From NCBI RefSeq assembly GCF_024298965.1, contig NZ_CP085193.1, forward strand, positions 3,596,001 through 3,660,000: 64,000 bases of DNA. Direction: 5' to 3'. Source of the DNA: Streptomyces rapamycinicus NRRL 5491. GTDB lineage: Bacteria > Actinomycetota > Actinomycetes > Streptomycetales > Streptomycetaceae. Of this stretch, positions 9,307 to 18,200 are shown one piece after another; the stretch's first letter is position 1; every line of letters starts with the position of its first letter. Both the position numbers and the translations under genes were made by a program. The notes under the pieces are model-generated. The model did not search any database, was not told the DNA's origin, and worked only from the letters and a program-made list of their open reading frames with translations.

Positions 9307-10512
9307 TCAGGTGAGGGCCGGCGCCCCCGCCGAGAGCGCGCCGTCCAGCAGCGTCGAATCGCCCATCTCGCTGAGCACCAGCGCGAGCGCGCCCAGCACC
9401 TCGGCCCGGCCGCCGAGCGCCCCCGGCATCACCGACAGCTGATGGGCCGCGCTCGGGATCGCGTACCGCGCGACCGACTCCCGGATCGGGCCCAGCACCA
9501 GCTCCCCCGCCTCGGCGAGCTGACCGCCGAGCACCATCCGGCTCGGGTTGATCAGATTGCAGAGGTTGGCCACCCCGCTGCCGATGTGCCGGCCGACGTC
9601 CCCGATCACCCGCCGGCAGCCCGGGTCGCCCTCGCGGGCGAGCTGCACCATGCGCTCCACGGTGAGGTCCGCCCCATGGCTGGAATGCAGCAGCGGCAGC
9701 ACATAGCGGGCCGCGGCGAAGGTCTCCAGACAGCCGCGGTTGCCGCAGCGGCACACCGGGCCGGACTCGTCCAGGGTGATGTGGCCGATCTCGCCCGCCG
9801 TGCCGCCGGGGCCGCGGTAGATCTTCCCGCTGATCACCAGCCCGGCGCCGACACCGTCGGCCACCTTGATGTACGCGAGGTCGCCGACCCCGCGGCCGGA
9901 ACCCCAGACCAGCTCGCCGAGCGCGCCGAGGTTGGCGTCGTTGTCCACGTGCACCGGCACCCCGAGCCGCTGGGCCAGGTCGTCGCGCGGATTGGTGCCC
10001 GCCCAGCCCGGCAGGATCGCGGTCGAGCCCAGCGTGCCGGTCTCCACGTCGATCGGCGCGGGCACGCCGAGCCCGACGCCGACCACCTTGTCCTGGCTCA
10101 GCCCGCTGGCCGTGATCAACCTGCTGACCAGCTGCTCGGCCCGGTCCAGGCCCTGTGCGGAGGAGGCGTCCACATCCAGCGGCTCGGCCTCCTCGGCCAG
10201 CACCTGATGGGCGAGGTTGCCGATGGCGACGCGCAGATGCGTATGGCCGAAATCCACCCCTACGACGATGCCCGCGTCGCCGCTGAGCGAGACGCTGCGC
10301 GCCCGGCGGCCGCCCGCCGAGGTGGGCGTGACCTCGACCGTTCCGCCGTCCTTGAGCTCGCGCACGATGTTGGAGACGGTGGCGGCGGACAGCCCGGTGG
10401 ACCGGGCGATCTCCGCCTGGGTCAGCGAGCCCGCCATCCGCACCGCACGGACCACCCGCTCGAGATTGGCCCGGTGCAGCGACGACTGCGATCCCGGAGT
10501 CTCCACGCCCAT
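9307..10512 (-). CDS. ROK-family transcriptional regulator
   Basis: The 401-residue protein has an N-terminal winged HTH (SLTQAEIARSTGLSAATVSNIV, residues about 28-50) followed by a ROK sugar-kinase-like domain. The nucleotide-binding motif VGVDFGHTHLRVAIGN and the zinc motif CRCGNRGCLE are both present. The ATG at 10510-10512 is chosen because the domain begins right after it and GGCGGGAG lies upstream. It faces the same way as xylFGH and matches the position of S. coelicolor Rok7B7 (SCO6008, as recalled), a repressor of xylose transport that also affects development and antibiotics. Inducer and targets here are inferred. Confidence 0.92.
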   Translation of the reverse strand: MGVETPGSQSSLHRANLERVVRAVRMAGSLTQAEIARSTGLSAATVSNIVRELKDGGTVEVTPTSAGGRRARSVSLSGDAGIVVGVDFGHTHLRVAIGNLAHQVLAEEAEPLDVDASSAQGLDRAEQLVSRLITASGLSQDKVVGVGLGVPAPIDVETGTLGSTAILPGWAGTNPRDDLAQRLGVPVHVDNDANLGALGELVWGSGRGVGDLAYIKVADGVGAGLVISGKIYRGPGGTAGEIGHITLDESGPVCRCGNRGCLETFAAARYVLPLLHSSHGADLTVERMVQLAREGDPGCRRVIGDVGRHIGSGVANLCNLINPSRMVLGGQLAEAGELVLGPIRESVARYAIPSAAHQLSVMPGALGGRAEVLGALALVLSEMGDSTLLDGALSAGAPALT

Positions 10513-10685
10513 CCACTCCCGCCTTCGCGGGCGGCACGACGGCCGCTCCGCCCGACCGGACCGCAGCAGTGAGGCCCGGCTGTGTCTCCAACATGTGAAC
10601 TCTAAGCTGAGCCGCCACGGTTGTCCCACGTCAAGCCCCCGACGGCCGCGGGACCGCTCGCGGTACCCTTCGCCGCCCACGGCGG

Positions 10686-10728
10686 CACGGCCCCGTCCTT
10701 TCCGCGGAACGGAAAGGACGGGGCCGTG
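10686..10728 (-). terminator. Strong terminator after ngcG
   Basis: A perfect 19-bp stem (CACGGCCCCGTCCTTTCCG and its complement) closes a 5-nt loop about 23 bp beyond the ngcG stop. It insulates the ngc operon from the ROK gene and is one of the strongest hairpins in the window. Confidence 0.85.
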
Positions 10729-10750
10729 AAAGGCCCTCTGCGATGTCCCC

Positions 10751-11695
10751 CTATTTGAGTGCGCCCGCGGTCAGACCCGCCTGGACCTGCCGCTGGAAGA
10801 GGATATAGACGCCGAGTACGGGAAGCATCGCGAGCACCAGACCGGCGAAAAGCGCTGACCAGTCGCCCTTGTACTGCTGGCTGGCCGCGAGCTGCACCAG
10901 ACCCTGGGTGAGCACCCGCTTGTCCTCATCGGTGTTGAGCACCGTGGGCAGCATGTACTGATTCCACTGCCCGAGGAAGTTGAAGATCCCCACGCTGATC
11001 AGCCCGGGCTTCGCCATCGGCAGCATGACCTGGAAGAACGTCCTGGTATGGGACGCCCCGTCGATCAAGGCCGCCTCGGCTACCGAGGACGGCAGCGTCT
11101 TGAAGAACGAGGTGAGGAAGAAGACCGTGAACGGCAGCGAATAGGCGATATAGACCAGAATGAGCCCATGAAAGGTGTTGAGCAGGCTCATGTTCTTCAT
11201 CACGAAGAACAGCGGCACCAGCGCCAGGATGATCGGAAAACTCATCCCGCCGACGAACATGAAATAGATGAACCGCTTTCCCGGGAATTCGAAGCGGGCC
11301 AGGATGTACGCCGCCATCGAGCCCAGCAGCATCGTCCCGATCAGGGAGCAGCCCACCACCAGGATCGTATTGAGGAAGAAGTCGCCGATGTTCGACTTGC
11401 TCCAGGCCCTGCTCCAGTTGTCGAAGTGCAGGGCCGAGGGCAGCCCCCAGGGCGAGGTGAAGATCTGCTTGTCGGTCTTGAGGGAGCTCATCACCGCCCA
11501 CAGCAGCGGCAGCGTGACCAGGAGCCCCCAGACCACCAGGATGCCGTGCGAGAAGACGTTGAGGATCTTGCCCTCACTGCCGATCCGGCCCTCGGGGGTG
11601 AATCCCGGCGGCTGCTTGGCGACGGGCCCGGTGGCCGGTGCCTCGTCCTCCTTGGTGACGCCCGGGAGCTCCGAGGGCGCTGCGTGCGAGGTCAC
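10751..11695 (-). CDS. ngcG: Amino-sugar ABC transporter permease (MalG type)
   Basis: This 314-residue permease has six membrane helices and the EAA loop EAALIDGASHTRTFFQVMLP near the C-terminus, which docks on the ATPase. It opens with a hydrophilic, Pro-rich N-terminal tail of about 45 residues. It is the last gene of a three-gene operon with ngcF and ngcE. The GTG start at 11693-11695 follows a GGGGG tract. By family and order it belongs to the NgcEFG importer, which takes up N-acetylglucosamine or N,N'-diacetylchitobiose in other Streptomyces. No ATPase gene is present, so MsiK encoded elsewhere is the likely energy source. Confidence 0.9.
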   Translation of the reverse strand: MTSHAAPSELPGVTKEDEAPATGPVAKQPPGFTPEGRIGSEGKILNVFSHGILVVWGLLVTLPLLWAVMSSLKTDKQIFTSPWGLPSALHFDNWSRAWSKSNIGDFFLNTILVVGCSLIGTMLLGSMAAYILARFEFPGKRFIYFMFVGGMSFPIILALVPLFFVMKNMSLLNTFHGLILVYIAYSLPFTVFFLTSFFKTLPSSVAEAALIDGASHTRTFFQVMLPMAKPGLISVGIFNFLGQWNQYMLPTVLNTDEDKRVLTQGLVQLAASQQYKGDWSALFAGLVLAMLPVLGVYILFQRQVQAGLTAGALK

Positions 11696-11756
11696 TGTGG
11701 TACCCCCAGATCGGCGGTCGGGCGGCGGTGGCCGGGTGCGGTCGGTGTGATCGGCA

Positions 11757-12674
11757 TCAGTACTCCAGCCGTTCGCGCCGGCCGAGCCTGGTCACGATCA
11801 CCGCGAAGATCAGGGTGACGATGAGCATCGCGACGCCGATCGTGGTGGCCCGTCCGGCCTGCCCGTCGTGGAAGGTCTTGGTGTAGACGTAGTAGCCCAT
11901 GACCTGGGTGGAGTCGGCGGGGCCGCCCGGCCCCACGGTCATGATCTGCACCACGGCGAACGCGTCGAGCGCGATGATGCCCATATAGATCCAGCCGGTC
12001 TGGACCGTGTCCCACAGCAGCGGCAGGGTGATCTTGAAGAAGGTCTTGATCCGGTTGGCCCCGTCGAGCAGCGCCGCCTCGTAGAAGTCCCTCGGGATGG
12101 AGCTCATCCCGGCGGAGAAGAGGACGACGTAGAAGCCGACGTTGCTCCAGACCATCACCGCCATCAGGCACCACAGCGCCAGCTTCGGATCGGCCAGCCA
12201 CTGCTGCTGGAGCGAATCCAGACCGACTCCGTCGAGGAAGGAGTTGATCGCGCCGTTGCGCGGGTTGTAGGTGAACTGGAACAGCAGGGCGACGATCGCG
12301 ATCGACAGCACCTGCGGGAAGAAATAGATCACCTTGTACAGGCCCGACCCGCGCACCCCGGAGACCGCCGCGTTCTTGCGGCCCCGGCCTCCCACATTGA
12401 GCATGAAGGCGAAGAAGAGCCCGAGGCCGAGCGTCACCAGCGGCACCACCAGCAGCAGCACGACGTTGTGCCCGACCGCTTTCCAGAAGAGGTCGTCGTG
12501 CAGCAGCCAGTCGTAGTTCTTGAACCCGACCATCTTGAAGTCGGAGCTCAGCCCCGTCCAGTCCGTGAAGGAGTAGTAGACGGCCTGGACGAACGGCGAG
12601 ATCACGAAGACCGCGTAAAGGATCACCGGCAGGGCCAGGAACCCCGCGATGAACCGGTACTTCCCATGCTGCAT
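11757..12674 (-). CDS. ngcF: Amino-sugar ABC transporter permease (MalF type)
   Basis: The 305-residue permease has six membrane segments and the conserved EAALLDGANRIKTFFKITLP loop. The start at ATG 12672-12674 (MQHGKYRF) is chosen over the longer frame because GAGGT stands 10 bases before it and the first helix follows at once. It sits between ngcE (58 bp upstream) and ngcG. It forms the membrane channel together with NgcG. Confidence 0.92.
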   Translation of the reverse strand: MQHGKYRFIAGFLALPVILYAVFVISPFVQAVYYSFTDWTGLSSDFKMVGFKNYDWLLHDDLFWKAVGHNVVLLLVVPLVTLGLGLFFAFMLNVGGRGRKNAAVSGVRGSGLYKVIYFFPQVLSIAIVALLFQFTYNPRNGAINSFLDGVGLDSLQQQWLADPKLALWCLMAVMVWSNVGFYVVLFSAGMSSIPRDFYEAALLDGANRIKTFFKITLPLLWDTVQTGWIYMGIIALDAFAVVQIMTVGPGGPADSTQVMGYYVYTKTFHDGQAGRATTIGVAMLIVTLIFAVIVTRLGRRERLEY

Positions 12675-12732
12675 TTCTACCGACCTCGGTCTTCCCCTAC
12701 GGATAATGCCGCCGGCGACGCGTGGAGCCGCA

Positions 12733-14169
12733 TCAGACGTGCTTGTACTTCTTGACGGCGTCGTCCTTGGCCGTGTCATCGGCGAACTTCTGGCACTTCT
12801 TGATCGTCTCGGCGGGGGTCATCCGGCCGGCCATCATCTCGCCGAGCGCGCCGACGCCGATCTGCTGCTTCTGCAGCGTCACGTACCAGTCCTGCATCCG
12901 CGGGTTGACCACGTTCTTGCCCGCCTTGGTCAGCGCCTCCTGCGCCGACGCCAGGCCCGGCGGCAGGCTGAGCCCTTCGGTGCCGCCGTTGAGGGAGGAG
13001 AGCGAGGAGACCTGCTTGATGAAGTTCTTGGTGGACTTCTCACCGAGCATGATCCGCAGCAGCTCCATGCCGCCCTCGGGGTTCTTCGCCGACTTCGGGA
13101 CGATGAAGGGCTCACCGCCGGAGGCCCACAGGGTGCCGAACGGCAGCTTGTCGCTCTTGTCCAGGCTGGAGGGCGCGGCCACCGCCATCTGGAAGTCCTT
13201 CGGGGTGGTCTTCTTCGCCTCGTTCTCCACCCAGGAGCCGTTCGGGATGAACAGCGCCTTGCCCTGGTTCCACGCGGTCTGGGACTCGATGTGGGTGAGG
13301 CCCGGGGTGCCCTTGAGGATGTAGCCCTTCTTGTAGAGCTCGTAGTACGCCTCGAAGGCGGCCTTGACGGCCGGGTGCTTCCAGGCGTTCGGCTCCAGGT
13401 TGTCGATCGAGTCCAGGACGTCCCGGCCGCCGATCTTGGCGATGAAGGGGTAGAGGCTGAACGGCAGGTAGTAGGGGTACTTGCCGGGGTAGGTCCAGCC
13501 CGCGATGCCCTTCTTCTTGGCCTTCTCGCAGACCTTGAGCATGTCGTCCCAGGTCTCGGGGTACTCCACGTCGAGCTTGGCGAGGTTGCTCTTGGAGTAC
13601 CAGACGCCGTAGACGGTGTAGGCGTAGTAGAGGATCCACACCGGCTTGCCGTCGAACTGGCCCATCTCCACGACACCGGGGCGCAGCGTCTCGCGCACCG
13701 TCTTCTTCGGGTCGTCGAGGGAGGGCGCGTCCAGCAGCGGGGTGAGGTCGGTCAGCTGGTTCTTCGCGACCAGCGTGCCCATGTCCATCTGCTCGGCGCC
13801 GGAGTTGTCGACGAGGTCCGGCGGGGTGCCGCCGTTGAAGCGCGGCTGGAGCACGGTCTGGATCTTCTGGGTGGCGGCGTGCTTGACCTTGCCCTTGGTC
13901 TTCGGGAAGGCCGCGGCGTACTCCGCCTCGGCGTCCTTGGCGTACTGCTGGCCGAAGCCGCCGTCGAAGATGACGACGTCGAGCGCGGCGCTCTCATTGA
14001 CCGCGAGCGGGTTCTTGGCGCTCTTCTTGCCCTTGTCGACCTTCTTGGAGTCGTCGTCACCGCCACTGGCACAGGCGGACAGCGCGCTCATCGCCGGCAC
14101 GGTGATCAATCCGAGCGCCGCCGAGCGCTTGATCAGATCGCGACGGCCGACATCTGAGGTGGATCCCAT
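12733..14169 (-). CDS. ngcE: N-acetylglucosamine/chitobiose-binding protein
   Basis: The 478-residue binding protein has a twin-arginine type leader (GRRDLIKRSAALG) that ends in SACASG, a lipobox-like Cys, so it is probably a Tat-exported lipoprotein. The body is a family-1 extracellular solute-binding protein with conserved segments such as SGAEQMDMG, VWILYYAYTVYGVWYSKSNL and NGSWVENEAKK. The ATG at 14167-14169 is chosen because the twin arginine lies about ten residues in. It is the first gene of ngcEFG. A DasR-like site lies about 195 bp upstream. The S. coelicolor counterpart was reported to bind N,N'-diacetylchitobiose, so that is the likely ligand. Confidence 0.92.
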   Translation of the reverse strand: MGSTSDVGRRDLIKRSAALGLITVPAMSALSACASGGDDDSKKVDKGKKSAKNPLAVNESAALDVVIFDGGFGQQYAKDAEAEYAAAFPKTKGKVKHAATQKIQTVLQPRFNGGTPPDLVDNSGAEQMDMGTLVAKNQLTDLTPLLDAPSLDDPKKTVRETLRPGVVEMGQFDGKPVWILYYAYTVYGVWYSKSNLAKLDVEYPETWDDMLKVCEKAKKKGIAGWTYPGKYPYYLPFSLYPFIAKIGGRDVLDSIDNLEPNAWKHPAVKAAFEAYYELYKKGYILKGTPGLTHIESQTAWNQGKALFIPNGSWVENEAKKTTPKDFQMAVAAPSSLDKSDKLPFGTLWASGGEPFIVPKSAKNPEGGMELLRIMLGEKSTKNFIKQVSSLSSLNGGTEGLSLPPGLASAQEALTKAGKNVVNPRMQDWYVTLQKQQIGVGALGEMMAGRMTPAETIKKCQKFADDTAKDDAVKKYKHV

Positions 14170-14362
14170 GCTCAAGTCCTCGCCTTCGTCAGGACTCAGG
14201 CGGTGTAACGGTCTCCCGTACATACTCGCCTCCGGCGAGGGGCCCGACACCGCGGGTCAGTTGAAGCGTCAAGCGGAGTATTGCTGGGTGTACGCCGGGG
14301 AGAGCGGATGACCCGCCGAGGCCCTCCGATATGGGCCGTGGTGCGGCCTTCCCCCTGGGGCG

Positions 14363-14378
14363 ACAGGTATAGTCCACT
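14363..14378. promoter_or_regulatory. DasR-like (dre) operator candidate
   Basis: ACAGGTATAGTCCACT matches the DasR responsive element (AGTGGTCTAGACCACT type) at 11 of 16 positions and keeps the central GGT-TAG-CC spacing. It lies between divergent ngcE and the lipoprotein gene. DasR is the GlcNAc-responsive GntR regulator of amino-sugar uptake, so the place makes sense. Confidence 0.5.
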
Positions 14379-14510
14379 GGGCCTCATATGGGCAAGATCG
14401 AGAGGTCATCGGGTACCAGTCTTTCCCGAGTTGAGACCTGCCCGACATACCGTAAGGGGAGACATGCCGCGCGGCACGCCGCCGTGCGCGCTCCCCGAAA
14501 GGCGGTTCCC

Positions 14511-15032
14511 GTGTCCCGGAAGCAGCTCACCCTCGCCACCAGCATTGTCGTGACCGCGACACTCGCGGCCACCGCGGGGTGTGGCTCCGGCAGAGGGGGC
14601 TCGTCCGCCGGGGACAGCAAGGGCGGCGCGGCGATCGGCAAGGGCATGGCCCAGCTGCCGGTGGAGCCCACCCAGGCGCCGACCGAGGAGCCCACCGACG
14701 ACCCGTATGACGAGCCGTCGGACTCCCCCACCGGCGGCTCCGGCCTGATCACCCCGGACGCCAAGATGGGCACCTGCGGATGGGGTTCGAACGGCAAGCC
14801 CTACGCCAATGTGAAGATCAGCAACTCCGGCTCCAGCACGGCCTACTACTCGCTGCTGGTCGGCTTCGTGGACAGCTCCGGTGAGGTCGTGACCACCGGA
14901 GTGGAGTCCGACGCGTCCGTGGCGGGCGGCTCCGAGAAGACCATCAAGGTCACCGGGGTCAAGGCGGACAGCTCCCACACCGCGAAGAAGTGCCGGCTGT
15001 CGCTGGCCACCAAGTCCGACGACGGGGGCTGA
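14511..15032 (+). CDS. Small secreted lipoprotein with Ig-like C-terminal domain
   Basis: The 173-residue protein begins at GTG 14511 with AAGGCGG just upstream. It has a basic start, a hydrophobic core and a Cys in ATAGCGSG, so it is a probable lipoprotein. A low-complexity linker rich in Pro, Glu, Thr and Asp (about residues 45-75) leads to a domain beginning GTCGWGSNGKPYANVKISNSG. That domain contains two Cys and has the strand pattern of FxLYD/DUF4352-like domains. A longer in-frame start at 14388 lacks a ribosome site. Function is unknown. Confidence 0.8.
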   Translation: MSRKQLTLATSIVVTATLAATAGCGSGRGGSSAGDSKGGAAIGKGMAQLPVEPTQAPTEEPTDDPYDEPSDSPTGGSGLITPDAKMGTCGWGSNGKPYANVKISNSGSSTAYYSLLVGFVDSSGEVVTTGVESDASVAGGSEKTIKVTGVKADSSHTAKKCRLSLATKSDDGG

Positions 15033-15081
15033 CGACACGCCAGGAACAACCCCGAGGGGCGCATGGAATCGCCCCCATGGA

Positions 15082-15116
15082 CGCGGGCCGTACCACCGAC
15101 AGGGGTACGGCCCGCG
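15082..15116 (+). terminator. Terminator of the lipoprotein gene
   Basis: A perfect 13-bp stem, CGCGGGCCGTACC with its complement at 15104-15116, encloses a 9-nt loop about 50 bp past the stop at 15032. Confidence 0.75.
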
Positions 15117-15162
15117 GCGTACCACCCGCCGCACGGGCGCCCATTGAGCGCTGTCCGCAACC

Positions 15163-15224
15163 TTGACACCACCCTCCCCCTGCCTCCCTACTTATCTCTG
15201 CCCGACCCAGTGGACAACGTTGTC
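15163..15224 (+). promoter_or_regulatory. Promoter with LacI-type operator for the first GH92 gene
   Basis: A TTGACA hexamer is at 15163-15168 and a TACTTA hexamer at 15189-15194. Downstream, at 15213-15224, is the perfect palindrome GACAACGTTGTC, 21 bp before the ATG. The CG-centred 12-mer has the form of a LacI/GalR-family operator. The identical palindrome lies before the other GH92 gene at 24500-24511. Confidence 0.7.
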
Positions 15225-15245
15225 AGACTCGTTGAGAGGCTGAGT

Positions 15246-18200
15246 ATGCGACAGAGACGACCCCAGAGACGATGGCGTGGGATCGGACGGTCGGCCGCCC
15301 TGGTGGCGGCCGTCCTGCTGGCGGTGACGGCCCAGGGCGGTGCGGTCGCCGCCCCCGCCGGCCCGGACTCCGCGCACCACGCCGACCGCACCTTCGCCTC
15401 GTCCTTCGAGTCGGGCGATCCCCAGCCCGACTGGCGGAACACGGTCGAGACCGGCCCCGACGGCAAGAAGAAGGCGTCGGGAGTCGACGGCGGCTACTCC
15501 TCCGGGATCCCCGGCAATGTCACCGACAAGGTCACCGAGGTCCGCGCGAGCGACGAGAACACCGACGGCGGGGAGATCAAGGAGAACCTCGTCGACGGCG
15601 AGGTCACCAGCAAGTGGCTGGCCTTCGACACCACCGCCTGGCTCGAGTTCGACCTGAGCGAGCCGGTGAAGGCCGTCCGCTACGCCCTCACCTCCGCCAA
15701 CGACGCCCCCGGCCGGGACCCGAAGGACTGGACCCTCAAGGGCTCGGCCAACGGCTCCGACTGGACGACGCTCGACACCCGTAAGGACGAGACGTTCTCC
15801 TCGCGCCAGCAGACGCGAGAGTTCTCCTTCGACAGTTCCACGGCTTATCAGCACTTCCGGCTGGAGATCACCCGCAACGCCGGGGACGACATCGTCCAGC
15901 TCGCGGAGGTGCAGTTCGCGAACGGCGACACCACTCCGCCCGCGGCCTCCGACATGCAGTCCCAGATCGACCGCGGCCCGACCGGCTCCCCCACCGCCAA
16001 GGCCAACGCGGGCTTCACCGGCACCCGCGCCCTGCGCTACGCGGGCACCCACAAGCCGGATGGCCGGGCATACTCGTACAACAAGGTCTTCGACGTCGAC
16101 ACGGCCGTCACCCGGGACACCCAGCTGTCCTACCGGATCTTCCCGTCGATGACCGAGACGGACCTGAACTACCCGGCCACCCATGTCTCCGTCGACCTGG
16201 CCTTCACCGACGGCACCTACCTCAGCGAACTGCCCGGCGCGGTCGACCAGCACGGCGCGCGGATGAGCCCGCAGGGCCAGGCCGACTCCAAGACGCTCTA
16301 CGTCAACCAGTGGAACCACAAGGAGTCGCGGATCGGCGCGGTCGCCGCGGGCAAGACGGTCGACCGGATCCTCGTGGCCTACGACTCCCCCAAGGGCCCC
16401 GCGCAGTTCCGCGGCTGGGTGGACGACATCGCGATCGCCCCCAAGGCGCCCGAGAAGCCGCTGGCGCACCTGTCGGACTACGCGCTGACCACCCGCGGCA
16501 CCAACTCCAGCGGCAGCTTCTCGCGCGGCAACAACTTCCCGGCCACCGCCGTCCCCAATGGCTTCAACTTCTGGACGCCGGTGACCAACGCGGGCTCCAC
16601 CGACTGGCTCTACCAGTACGCCCGCGCCAACAACGCCGACAACCTCCCCACCATCCAGTCGTTCAGCGCCAGCCATGAGCCCAGCCCCTGGATGGGCGAC
16701 CGGCAGACCTTCCAGGTCATGCCGTCCGGGGCGAGCGACACCCCCGACGCCGGGCGCACCGCCCGCGCGCTCCCCTTCCGCCATGAGAAGGAGACCGCCC
16801 GCCCCTACTACTACGGGGTGACCTTCGAGAACGGCCTCACCGCCGAGATGGCGCCCACCGATCACGCGGCGGCCATGCGCTTCACCTATCCGGGCGAGGA
16901 CGCGAGCGTCATCTTCGACAACGTCAACAACAACGGCGGGCTGACCCTCGACGCCGAGCACGGCGTCGTCACCGGCTACTCCGACGTCAAGAGCGGACTG
17001 TCCACCGGCGCCAGCCGGCTGTTCGTCTACGGCGTCTTCGACACCCCGGTGAGCGCGAGCGGCAAGCTGGAAGGAGGCGGCGGCAAGGATGTCACCGGCT
17101 ACTTCCGCTTCAAGCCGGGGAAGGACCGCACGGTCACCCTCCGGCTCGCCACCTCGCTGATCGGCGTCGACCAGGCGAAGGCCAACCTCGACCGGGAGCT
17201 GCCCGCGTCGCGGTCGTTCGGCCAGGTCAAGCGGGCCGCCCAGGCGGAGTGGGACAAGATCCTGGGCCGGGTCGAGGTCGAGGGCGCGGACCGCGGCCAG
17301 CTCACCTCGCTCTACTCCAGCCTCTACCGGCTGTACCTCTATCCCAATTCCGCTTTCGAGAACACCGGGACGGCGGCGAAGCCCCGCGACCAGTACGCGA
17401 GCGCCTTTTCGCCGGCCGCCGGGGAGAACACCCCGACCCATACCGGCGCGAAGATCGTCGACGGCAAGGTGTACGTCAACAACGGCTTCTGGGACACCTA
17501 CCGCACCACCTGGCCCGCCTACTCCCTGCTCACCCCGAAGCGGGCGGGCACGATGGTCGACGGCTTCGTGCAGCAGTACAAGGACGGCGGCTGGATATCC
17601 CGCTGGTCCTCACCGGGCTACGCCGATCTGATGACCGGCACCAGCTCGGACGTGGCCTTCGCCGACGCGTATCTGAAGGGTGTGCGGTTCGACGCCGAGG
17701 CCGCGTACGAGGCCGCGCTGAAGAACGCCACCGCCGTGCCACCCACGTCGGGCGTCGGCCGGAAGGGCATGGCCAGCTCGCCCTTCCTCGGCTACACCAG
17801 CACCGAGACCCATGAGGGGCTGTCCTGGGCGCTGGAGGGCTATCTCAACGACTTCGGCCTGGCCAACATGGGCAAGGCGCTCTACGCGAAGACGAAGAAG
17901 ATCCGCTACAAGGAGGAGTCCGAGTACTTCCTGCACCGTGCGCAGGGCTATGTCTCGCTCTTCGACGACAAGGCGGGCTTCTTCCAGGGCAAGGACGCCA
18001 ATGGAAAGTGGCGCGTGCCCTCCGACAAGTACGACCCCCGGATCTGGGGCTACGACTACACCGAGACCAACGGCTGGGGCTACGCCTTCACCGCGCCCCA
18101 GGACAGCCGGGGCCTGGCCAACCTCTACGGCGGCCGCGCCGGTCTGGCGAAGAAGCTGGACACCTACTTCTCCACCCCGGAGACCGCCTCGCCGGAGTTC

